Origin: Subtercola sp. Z020
GTDB lineage: Bacteria; Actinomycetota; Actinomycetes; Actinomycetales; Microbacteriaceae
Reading direction: 5' to 3'
Length of the DNA: 64,000 bases
Assembly (NCBI RefSeq): GCF_002931235.1
Contig: NZ_PSTT01000014.1
Coordinates: 1-64,000 of the forward strand
Both the position numbers and the translations under genes were made by a program. How positions within the stretch are numbered: position 1 is the stretch's first letter; each line of letters opens with the position of its first letter. This document shows, piece by piece, positions 53,767 to 61,261 of the stretch. Below the pieces are notes generated by a model, which saw nothing but the letters and a program-made list of their open reading frames with translations, was not told the origin of the DNA and searched no databases.

Positions 53767-55363
53767 CACCCCCGTCGAGGCCGCTGAGGCCAGCCGTTCC
53801 CGGCCCGTTCTCGTCGTCGACTTCGGCGCGCAGTACGCGCAGCTGATCGCGCGCAGGGTGCGCGAGGCGAGCGTGTACTCCGAGATCGTGCCGCACAACA
53901 TCACCGCTGCAGAGGTCGCTGCGAAGTCCCCGGTCGGCATCGTGCTGAGCGGCGGGCCGTCGAGCGTCTACGAAGAAGGTGCGCCCGGGCTCGACCCGGC
54001 CATCTTCGACCTCGGTGTGCCGGTTCTCGGCATCTGCTACGGCTTCCAGGTCATGGCGCAGGCGCTCGGGGGCGAGGTCGCGCACAGCGGCCTGCGCGAG
54101 TACGGCGCGACCGACATGCAGGTCACCGGTGACGGCGGCGTGCTCCTCGAGGGCCAGCCCGAAGACCAGACCGTCTGGATGAGCCACGGAGACCAGGTCT
54201 CGAAGGCACCGGAGGGTTTCACGGTCGTGGCGAGCAGTGCATCCACCCCCGTCGCTGCCTTCGCGAACGACGACTCCCGGCTCTACGGGGTGCAGTGGCA
54301 CCCCGAGGTGAAGCACACGCAGTACGGGCAGGATGTTCTCGAGAACTTCCTGCACGATGCAGCGGGCATTCCGGCCGACTGGAACAGCGGCAACGTGATC
54401 GCCGACCAGGTCGCGATCATCCGTGAGCAGGTCGGGAGCGGCAAGGTCATCTGCGGGCTCTCGGGCGGGGTCGACTCTGCCGTTGCTGCAGCTCTGGTGC
54501 ACGAAGCGGTGGGCGACCAGCTCACCTGCGTCTTCGTCGACCACGGCCTGCTGCGCGCCGACGAGCGCCGCCAGGTCGAGGTCGACTATGTGGCGTCGAC
54601 CGGCGTGCGCCTCGTGACGGTGGATGCCCGGCAGCAGTTCCTCGACGCTCTCGCCGGGGTCACCGACCCCGAGCAGAAGCGCAAGATCATCGGGCGGGAG
54701 TTCATCCGGAGCTTCGAGGGAGCCGCAGAGGCGCTCGTGCTCGAAGCGGCGGCCGACGACTCGAGCGAGCCCGTGAAGTTCCTCGTGCAGGGCACGCTCT
54801 ACCCCGACGTGGTGGAGTCGGGCGGCGGCAGCGGAACAGCCAACATCAAGAGCCACCACAACGTGGGCGGTCTGCCGGAAGACCTGCAGTTCGAGCTCGT
54901 CGAGCCGCTGCGGGCACTCTTCAAAGACGAGGTGCGGGCCATCGGCCGCCAGCTCGGGCTGCCCGAGGTCATCGTGGGGCGCCAGCCCTTCCCCGGCCCC
55001 GGTCTCGGCATCAGGATCGTCGGGGAGGTCACGTTCGAGCGACTCGAACTGCTGCGCGCCGCGGACTCGATCGTGCGGGCGGAACTCACCGAGGCAGGGC
55101 TCGACGGCGAGATCTGGCAGTGCCCTGTCGTGCTGCTGGCCGACGTGCGGTCGGTCGGCGTGCAGGGTGACGGGCGCACCTACGGGCATCCGATCGTTCT
55201 GCGTCCGGTGTCGTCTGAAGACGCAATGACAGCCGACTGGACGAGGCTGCCTTACGCTCTGCTGGCCCGCATCTCGAACCGCATCACGAACGAAGTGGCG
55301 GGGGTCAACCGGGTGGTTCTCGACGTGACGTCGAAGCCGCCGGGAACGATCGAGTGGGAGTGA
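53762..55363 (+). CDS. guaA: GMP synthase (glutamine-hydrolysing)
   Basis: GuaA aminates XMP to GMP. From ATT 53762 the product is 533 residues. The glutaminase domain begins at [20 protein letters not shown] with Cys92 in GICYGFQVM; the ATP pyrophosphatase loop is [15 protein letters not shown] and the end is KPPGTIEWE. No ATG, GTG or TTG lies between the previous stop and conserved sequence. GGAGG (53751-53755) is six bases before ATT, which overlaps the DUF3817 TAG. The alternative is GTG 53705, 19 residues upstream with a poor Shine-Dalgarno. Confidence 0.93.
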   Translation: MSTPVEAAEASRSRPVLVVDFGAQYAQLIARRVREASVYSEIVPHNITAAEVAAKSPVGIVLSGGPSSVYEEGAPGLDPAIFDLGVPVLGICYGFQVMAQALGGEVAHSGLREYGATDMQVTGDGGVLLEGQPEDQTVWMSHGDQVSKAPEGFTVVASSASTPVAAFANDDSRLYGVQWHPEVKHTQYGQDVLENFLHDAAGIPADWNSGNVIADQVAIIREQVGSGKVICGLSGGVDSAVAAALVHEAVGDQLTCVFVDHGLLRADERRQVEVDYVASTGVRLVTVDARQQFLDALAGVTDPEQKRKIIGREFIRSFEGAAEALVLEAAADDSSEPVKFLVQGTLYPDVVESGGGSGTANIKSHHNVGGLPEDLQFELVEPLRALFKDEVRAIGRQLGLPEVIVGRQPFPGPGLGIRIVGEVTFERLELLRAADSIVRAELTEAGLDGEIWQCPVVLLADVRSVGVQGDGRTYGHPIVLRPVSSEDAMTADWTRLPYALLARISNRITNEVAGVNRVVLDVTSKPPGTIEWE

Positions 55364-55370
55364 GCTCCCG

Positions 55371-55400
55371 CTGACGAAAGTCGGTGGCCGGGTCTAGAGT
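55371..55400 (+). promoter_or_regulatory. Promoter of the ABC exporter operon
   Basis: CTGACG (55371-55376), 18 bases, then TAGAGT (55395-55400). Transcription would begin near 55407-55408, at the ATG of a six-codon ORF. Confidence 0.6.
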
Positions 55401-55407
55401 GAGCGCC

Positions 55408-55428
55408 ATGAAAATGGTTGTCTCGTGA
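55408..55428 (+). CDS. Leaderless six-codon leader ORF (MKMVVS)
   Basis: ATG 55408 lies seven bases after the -10 hexamer, so it should be translated without a leader. It encodes MKMVVS, and its TGA overlaps the GTG start of the exporter gene (GTGA), which has no Shine-Dalgarno of its own. Termination-reinitiation coupling is inferred. It is too short for any homology support. Confidence 0.45.
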   Translation: MKMVVS

Positions 55429-57161
55429 AACTCCTCCGGTTGATCGGCGCCTTCGTGAAGCCGCACTGGCGGCTCATCGTGGGCGTCATCGTGTTCCAGC
55501 TCGCCCAGTCCATCGCCTCCCTCTATCTCCCGACCCTGAACGCCGACATCATCGACCAGGGTGTCGCGACGGGCGACACCGGGTACATCCTCGGCATCGG
55601 CGGCGTCATGCTGCTGATCACCCTCGCGCAGGTGGTCTGCGCCATCGTCGCCGTCTATTTCGGGGCCAAGCTCGCCATGCGGGTCGGCCGCGACCTGCGG
55701 CAGGCCGTCTTCACCCACGTGGGGGAGTTCTCCGAACGCGAGGTGTCGCAGTTCGGGGCGCCCTCGCTCATCACGCGCACGACGAACGACGTGCAGCAGG
55801 TGCAGATGCTGGTGCTGCTGACCTGCACGCTGCTGGTGTCGGCGCCGATCCTGGCGATCGGCGGCATCGTGGCCGCGCTGTCGCTCGACGTGCCGCTGTC
55901 GGGGCTGATCGGCATCGCGGTCCCGGTGCTGCTCGTCTCGCTCGCGTTCATCATCGTGCGCATGGTGCCGCTGTTCCGCCTCATGCAGGAGCGCATCGAC
56001 AGGGTCAACGGGGTGCTCCGCGAACAGCTGACGGGCATCCGGGTCGTTCGCGCCTTCGTGCGGGAGAACATCGAGACGGCACGGTTCGAGGTGGCTAACC
56101 GGGAGGTGACCGACACAGCGCTCCGTGCCGGGCGTCTCTTCTCACTGATGTTCCCGATCGTGCTGCTGGTGCTCAACGTGTCGAGTGTCGCCGTGCTGTG
56201 GTTCGGTGCATTCCGCATCGACGACGGGTCGATGCAGATCGGTACACTGACAGCCTTCCTGACGTACCTCATCCAGATCCTGATGGCCGTGATGATGGCG
56301 ACGTTCATGGCGATCCTCATCCCGCGCGCCTCCGTGTGCGCCGACCGCATCACCGAAGTGCTGTCGACCCCGTCGTCGGTGGTGGTGCCCTCGTCGCCCG
56401 TTCTCTCGGTGACGGAGCGAGGGCTCATCGAGCTCGACGACGTCAGCTTCAGCTACCCGAACGCCGCCATGCCGGTTCTTCAGCACCTGACCTTCGTCGC
56501 CGCCCCCGGGCAGACCACGGCCATCATCGGCAGCACGGGTTCGGGCAAGACGACGCTCGTGAACCTCCTGCCGCGGCTGTTCGACGCGACAGCCGGGTCG
56601 GTGCGGGTCGACGGCGTCGATGTGCGCGAGCTCGACCCCGACCTGCTGTGGGGGCGCATCGGTCTCGTGCCGCAGCGGCCGTACCTGTTCTCGGGCACGG
56701 TCGCGTCGAACCTCCGGTACGGCCGGCCCGATGCCAGTGACGACGAGCTCTGGGCGGCGCTCGAGACGGCTCAGGCACGCGGTTTCGTCTCCGAGATGGA
56801 GCTCGGCCTCGAATCAGCCATCTCCCAGGGCGGCACGAACGTGTCGGGCGGGCAACGGCAGCGACTCGCGATCGCCCGTGCGCTGGTGAAGAAGCCGGAG
56901 ATCTACGTGTTCGACGACTCCTTCTCGGCGCTCGACCTCGCCACCGATGCGCGGCTGCGCGCAGCCCTCCGGCGTGACGTGGGAGACGCCACGATCATCG
57001 TGGTCGCCCAGCGGGTGTCGACCATCATCGACGCCGACCAGATCCTGGTTCTCGAAGACGGGGTGATCGTCGACCGGGGAACGCACACCGAGCTCCTCGA
57101 GGCGTCGGAGACGTACCGGGAGATCGTCGAATCGCAGCTCACGGCGGAGGAGGCGGCATGA
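55425..57161 (+). CDS. ABC exporter half-transporter, subunit 1
   Basis: This fused membrane-ATPase half transporter has 578 residues. Six membrane segments occupy ~1-310; the nucleotide-binding domain has Walker A IGSTGSGKTTLVNLLPRL, Q-loop GLVPQRPYLFSG, signature VSGGQRQRLAIARAL, and YVFDDSFSALDLA. In the last block Asp replaces the usual catalytic Glu after Walker B, marking a degenerate site as in heterodimeric exporters. Its partner overlaps by four bases. The substrate (drug, lipid or peptide) is unknown. Confidence 0.9.
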   Translation: MKLLRLIGAFVKPHWRLIVGVIVFQLAQSIASLYLPTLNADIIDQGVATGDTGYILGIGGVMLLITLAQVVCAIVAVYFGAKLAMRVGRDLRQAVFTHVGEFSEREVSQFGAPSLITRTTNDVQQVQMLVLLTCTLLVSAPILAIGGIVAALSLDVPLSGLIGIAVPVLLVSLAFIIVRMVPLFRLMQERIDRVNGVLREQLTGIRVVRAFVRENIETARFEVANREVTDTALRAGRLFSLMFPIVLLVLNVSSVAVLWFGAFRIDDGSMQIGTLTAFLTYLIQILMAVMMATFMAILIPRASVCADRITEVLSTPSSVVVPSSPVLSVTERGLIELDDVSFSYPNAAMPVLQHLTFVAAPGQTTAIIGSTGSGKTTLVNLLPRLFDATAGSVRVDGVDVRELDPDLLWGRIGLVPQRPYLFSGTVASNLRYGRPDASDDELWAALETAQARGFVSEMELGLESAISQGGTNVSGGQRQRLAIARALVKKPEIYVFDDSFSALDLATDARLRAALRRDVGDATIIVVAQRVSTIIDADQILVLEDGVIVDRGTHTELLEASETYREIVESQLTAEEAA

Positions 57162-59122
57162 GCGACGAGAAGAGCGCGCCCGCTCGCCCGCCGGTGCGCC
57201 GTGGGCCCGGGGGTAGCGGCCCGTTCGGCGGTACCGGCATGCCGGCCGAGAAGTCCAAGTCCTTCGGGCCGTCGGCGAAGCGGCTCGTCGGCAGGCTCCG
57301 TCCCGAGCGGATGCTGATCGGCGTCGTCGCTCTGCTCGCCGTCATCAGCGTCACCCTGTCGGTGCTCGGGCCGAAGATGCTCGGCACGGCCACGAACATC
57401 ATCTTCGCGGGCATCCTGTCGAAGCAGGTGCCGGCCGGCCAGACGCAGGAGCAGGTCATCGAGGGGTTGCGGGCATCCGGCAACAACGCCCAGGCCGACC
57501 TGCTCGGCGGGGTGACGCTCACACCCGGCTCGGGAATCGACTTCCCGCAGCTCGGCACGGTGCTGCTGATGGTGCTCGCGATCTACGTCTTCGCCTCCGT
57601 GTTCGGCTGGGCCCAGGCCTACCTGCTGAACGGGGTGGTGCAGCGCACGGTGTTCCGGTTGCGGGCCGACGTCGAAGACAAGATGAACAGGCTGCCCCTC
57701 GGCTACTTCGACCGGATGCCGCGGGGCGAGCTGCTCAGCCGGGTCACCAACGACATCGACAATGTCTCCCAGAGCCTGCAGCAGTCGCTCTCACAGATCA
57801 TGACATCGCTGCTGACGGTCATCGGGGTGATCACGATGATGTTCGTCATCTCGCCGCTGCTCGCTCTCATCGCGCTCGTCACCATTCCGCTCACGCTCCT
57901 CATCACGGCTGTGGTGGCGAAGCGGTCGCAGAAGCTCTTCGTGGCCCAGTGGAAGCACACGGGAACACTGAACGCCCGCATCGAGGAGAGCTACAGCGGC
58001 CATGCCCTGGTGAAGGTGTTCGGCCGGCACCGCGAGATCAACGAGGTCTTCCGGCAGAAGAACGAGGAACTGTACCGGGCGAGTTTCGGGGCGCAGTTCG
58101 TGTCGGGCATCATCATGCCGGCGATGATGTTCGTCGGCAACCTGGTCTACGTGGCCATCGCTGTGGTCGGCGGGTTGATGGTCGCGAGCGGGTCGCTGAG
58201 CCTCGGCGATGTGCAGGCATTCATCCAGTACGCCCGGCAGTTCACCCAGCCGCTGACGCAGCTCGGCTCGATGGCGAACATCCTGCAGTCGGGGGTGGCG
58301 TCGGCCGAGCGGGTCTTCGAACTGCTCGATGCCGACGACCAGACGCCCGACGCCGTGCCGGCGAAGACCCCGGCGGGTAGTGCGGGCCGGCTCGTGTTCG
58401 AGAACGTCTCGTTCCGCTACTCGCCCGACCAGCCGCTGATCGACGACCTGTCGCTCGTCGCGCTGCCGGGGCAGACCGTGGCGATCGTGGGGCCGACGGG
58501 CGCGGGAAAGACGACCCTCGTGAATCTCATCATGCGGTTCTACGAGCTCGACGCCGGGCGCATCACGCTCGACGGCACCGACATCGCGGCCATGACCCGC
58601 GACGATCTGCGGGGGCGGACCGGCATGGTGCTGCAGGACACCTGGTTGTTCGGCGGAACGATCCGCGACAACATCGCCTACGGGCGACCGAGCGCGAGCG
58701 AGGAGGAGATTCTCGCTGCGGCACAGGCGACCTACGTCGATCGTTTCGTGCACTCGTTGCCGGCCGGGTACGACACGGTGCTGAACGATGAGGCCGACAA
58801 CGTGAGCGCGGGCGAGAAGCAGCTCATCACGATCGCGCGGGCCTTCCTGGCTGCGCCGTCTGTGCTGATCCTCGACGAGGCGACTTCGTCGGTCGACACC
58901 CGCACAGAGGTGCTCGTGCAGCGGGCGATGTCGGCACTCCGGGCGGACCGCACGAGTTTCGTCATCGCGCACCGGCTGTCGACCATTCGTGACGCCGACC
59001 TCATCCTCGTGATGGAGTCGGGCCGCATCGTCGAGCAGGGAACGCACGAGAGCCTGCTCGCGGCCGGGGGAGCGTACGCCGCCCTCTACAACGCGCAGTT
59101 CGCGGGAGCCTCCGCCGACTGA
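57158..59122 (+). CDS. ABC exporter half-transporter, subunit 2
   Basis: This is the partner half transporter, 654 residues. A basic Gly/Pro N-terminus precedes six membrane segments (~50-380), with a ~45-residue external loop after the first. The ATPase has Walker A VGPTGAGKTTLVNLIMRF, QDTWLFGGTIRDNIAYG, signature VSAGEKQLITIARAF and Walker B LILDEATSSVDTRTE with the catalytic Glu. The signature reads SAGEK instead of SGGQ, as is common in the dominant-site partner. Confidence 0.9.
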   Translation: MSDEKSAPARPPVRRGPGGSGPFGGTGMPAEKSKSFGPSAKRLVGRLRPERMLIGVVALLAVISVTLSVLGPKMLGTATNIIFAGILSKQVPAGQTQEQVIEGLRASGNNAQADLLGGVTLTPGSGIDFPQLGTVLLMVLAIYVFASVFGWAQAYLLNGVVQRTVFRLRADVEDKMNRLPLGYFDRMPRGELLSRVTNDIDNVSQSLQQSLSQIMTSLLTVIGVITMMFVISPLLALIALVTIPLTLLITAVVAKRSQKLFVAQWKHTGTLNARIEESYSGHALVKVFGRHREINEVFRQKNEELYRASFGAQFVSGIIMPAMMFVGNLVYVAIAVVGGLMVASGSLSLGDVQAFIQYARQFTQPLTQLGSMANILQSGVASAERVFELLDADDQTPDAVPAKTPAGSAGRLVFENVSFRYSPDQPLIDDLSLVALPGQTVAIVGPTGAGKTTLVNLIMRFYELDAGRITLDGTDIAAMTRDDLRGRTGMVLQDTWLFGGTIRDNIAYGRPSASEEEILAAAQATYVDRFVHSLPAGYDTVLNDEADNVSAGEKQLITIARAFLAAPSVLILDEATSSVDTRTEVLVQRAMSALRADRTSFVIAHRLSTIRDADLILVMESGRIVEQGTHESLLAAGGAYAALYNAQFAGASAD

Positions 59123-59136
59123 GGCTCCCGCACAGA

Positions 59137-59173
59137 CAGAGGGCCGGCCCGCTGATGCGGAGCCGGCCCTCTG
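59137..59173. terminator. Hairpin between the ABC exporter and the BI-1 gene
   Basis: CAGAGGGCCGGC (59137-59148) pairs perfectly with GCCGGCCCTCTG (59162-59173) over a 13-base loop. It lies between convergent genes and lacks a U-run on the plus strand. Confidence 0.65.
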
Positions 59174-59179
59174 CGATTT

Positions 59180-59220
59180 CAGACGGTGTGCGCTGGTCGC
59201 CGTCAGACGGCGTGCGCTAG
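59180..59220. repeat. Direct repeat at the 3' end of the BI-1 gene
   Basis: TCAGACGGTGTGCGCTGGT and TCAGACGGCGTGCGCTAGT occur in tandem, eight bases apart. The second copy contains the stop codon of the minus-strand gene, and the first is its downstream copy. Confidence 0.75.
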
Positions 59221-60026
59221 TTGCGGGCGATCGCGAACATGCGGAGCAGCTCGAGGTACAGCCAGACGACCGTCACCACGAGGCCGAACGCCGCCGACCA
59301 GCCGTAGATGCGCGGCGCACCGGCGCGAACACCGCGCTGGATCTGGTCGAAGTCGAGCACCAGCGAGTACGCGGCCAGCAGCGTGACGAACACGCCGATG
59401 ATCAGGCCGAGCGGGATGCCGAGGATGTGCACGGTGCTGTTCAGCCCGAACCCGGTGCTCTGCACACCCGTCAGCATCAACACGATGTTGACCAGCGAGA
59501 ACAGCATGTAGCCGACCATCGCGATCAGGAACACCTTGGTCGCACGCTTCGAGGCGCGGATCTTGCCGCTCGCGAACAGGGCCAGCGTGACCGCGAAGAC
59601 GCAGACCGTGGCGATGACCGCCTGTACGACGACGCCCGGGTAGAGCGACTCGAAGACGCCCGAGATGGCACCGATGAAGAGACCCTCGGCGGCGGCGTAG
59701 AGCAGCACCAGCGGTGCGGAGGGCTTGCGCTTGAAGATGTTGACGAGAGCCAGCCCGAAGCCGATGATCGCCGCGGGGGCCGCGAGCACCGGAACCTGCC
59801 AGCCGACGAGGGCGAAGGCCAGCAGAACGATGAAGCTGATGCCGGTCTTGACGATGACATCGTCGTAGCTCATGCGGTTCGTGTCGGCCGACGTCGCGGT
59901 CGGGCCGTCGTACATCTGCTGGAGGCCGTCGGCTGAGAGCGTCGGAACCTGCTCAGCGGACTGCTTGTCGAGACCCTTGCCGTTGAAGACAGGGATTCGC
60001 GAGAACGCGGGGTTGTTCGATGCCAT
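59217..60026 (-). CDS. Bax inhibitor-1/YccA-family membrane protein
   Basis: The product is 269 residues: ~75 cytoplasmic residues, then seven hydrophobic segments ending in VWLYLELLRMFAIARN, the conserved BI-1 C-terminus. The family includes pH-sensitive calcium leak channels and YccA, a modulator of FtsH; the role here is unknown. GAGGAAACC precedes the ATG on the minus strand. It is divergent from the phosphodiesterase gene. Confidence 0.85.
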   Translation of the reverse strand: MASNNPAFSRIPVFNGKGLDKQSAEQVPTLSADGLQQMYDGPTATSADTNRMSYDDVIVKTGISFIVLLAFALVGWQVPVLAAPAAIIGFGLALVNIFKRKPSAPLVLLYAAAEGLFIGAISGVFESLYPGVVVQAVIATVCVFAVTLALFASGKIRASKRATKVFLIAMVGYMLFSLVNIVLMLTGVQSTGFGLNSTVHILGIPLGLIIGVFVTLLAAYSLVLDFDQIQRGVRAGAPRIYGWSAAFGLVVTVVWLYLELLRMFAIARN

Positions 60027-60151
60027 GGTTTCCTCGAGTCGTGTCGAATGCTTGGCATAAATCTATCGGTCCGGGCCGCGCATTTGCTGGAAGTTCACTC
60101 AGGCGAACCTTCCGGGCACCTGACCGGTGCCTGCGCGACATCCAGAGCACC

Positions 60152-60163
60152 TAGCGTCGCCCC
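60152..60163 (+). promoter_or_regulatory. Leaderless -10-like element of the phosphodiesterase gene
   Basis: TAGCGT (60152-60157), six bases, then GTG at 60164, with no ribosome-binding site. The -35 is not recognisable. Confidence 0.35.
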
Positions 60164-61249
60164 GTGCCCGACATTCTCGCGTTGCCCCGCCCTGTTGTGA
60201 TCGGCCATCGCGGTGCCAGCGGCTACCGCCCCGAGCACTCCGCCGCGGCCTACGAACTGGCTTTCGAGCAGGGCGCAGACTTCGTCGAACCCGACCTGGT
60301 GGTGACGCGAGACGGCGTGCTGGTGCTCCGGCACGAGAACGAGATCTCGGGCACGACCGATGTGGCCGAGCATCCGGAGTTCGCAGCGCGCCGGGCGACC
60401 AAGTGCGTCGACGGGGTGACCCAGCAGGGCTGGTTCACCGAGGACTTCACCTGGGCCGAGCTGCAGACCCTGCGCGCCCGCGAGCGTCTGCCCGCGCTGC
60501 GCCCGTTCAGCGCCACGTTCGACGGCGAATTCCCGCTGATGCAGCTCGCCGACCTGTTCGCGCTGGTCGATCGGGTCTCGGATGCCCGGCGGAGGCCGCT
60601 CGGAATCGTCGCCGAACTGAAGCACGCAGCCTACTTCGCCGACCGGGGGTTCGCGGTCGACGAGCTCTTCTCGAGCGCGGTCGCGGAAGCCGGATGGAGC
60701 CGCGCCGGAGCCGAGGGCCGGCTCGTGGTCGAGAGTTTCGAACCGACGGTGCTGGCGCGGCTGCGGGCAGGGCAGCGGGTGGGGCAGCAGGCAGGGCTGC
60801 AGGGCCTCCGGCTCGTTCAGCTCGTCGAGGACTCGGGGGCGCCGGCCGACCTGGTTGCCGAACTCGGAAGTGACGCTCCCCTCTACAGCTCGTATCTGAC
60901 GCCCGCCGGACTCCGCGGCCTCGCCGACGCGGGCATCGACGGTGTGAGCGTGCCGAAGGCGCTGCTTCTGGATGCCGCGGGCGTCGAATTCGTCGGGAAC
61001 GCCCACGCGGCGGGGCTCGAGGTGTTCACGTGGACCCTGCGGCCCGAGAACGAGTTCCTCGCGGAGGGGTTCCGGAGTGCGGGCGGGCCGGCCGAGCTCG
61101 GCGACTGGCAGGCGGAGTGGGCGGCCATCATCGCGAGCGGGGTCGACGGGGTGTTCGCCGACCACGTGGACTCGGCGGTGGGGGCGCGCGCGGCGCTGGG
61201 AGCGCGCGCGGCGCTCGGTGCCCGGCTCAGTGTCGGCGGCGTCGCCTAA
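60164..61249 (+). CDS. glpQ: Glycerophosphodiester phosphodiesterase
   Basis: This enzyme hydrolyses glycerophosphodiesters to glycerol-3-phosphate and an alcohol. The product is 361 residues from GTG 60164. The catalytic His and metal ligands are in VIGHRGASGYRPEHS and FVEPDLVVTRDGVLVLRHE. No signal peptide is seen, so it is probably cytoplasmic. The C-terminus ends in a duplicated VGARAALGARAALGAR encoded by two 18-bp repeats (61182-61217). Confidence 0.92.
   Translation: MPDILALPRPVVIGHRGASGYRPEHSAAAYELAFEQGADFVEPDLVVTRDGVLVLRHENEISGTTDVAEHPEFAARRATKCVDGVTQQGWFTEDFTWAELQTLRARERLPALRPFSATFDGEFPLMQLADLFALVDRVSDARRRPLGIVAELKHAAYFADRGFAVDELFSSAVAEAGWSRAGAEGRLVVESFEPTVLARLRAGQRVGQQAGLQGLRLVQLVEDSGAPADLVAELGSDAPLYSSYLTPAGLRGLADAGIDGVSVPKALLLDAAGVEFVGNAHAAGLEVFTWTLRPENEFLAEGFRSAGGPAELGDWQAEWAAIIASGVDGVFADHVDSAVGARAALGARAALGARLSVGGVA
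61182..61217 (+). repeat. Two 18-bp tandem repeats at the glpQ 3' end
   Basis: 61182-61199 and 61200-61217 are nearly identical GCGCGCGGCGCT-containing units in frame, encoding two copies of GARAAL. Confidence 0.8.
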
Positions 61250-61261
61250 ACTCGAAGGGTC

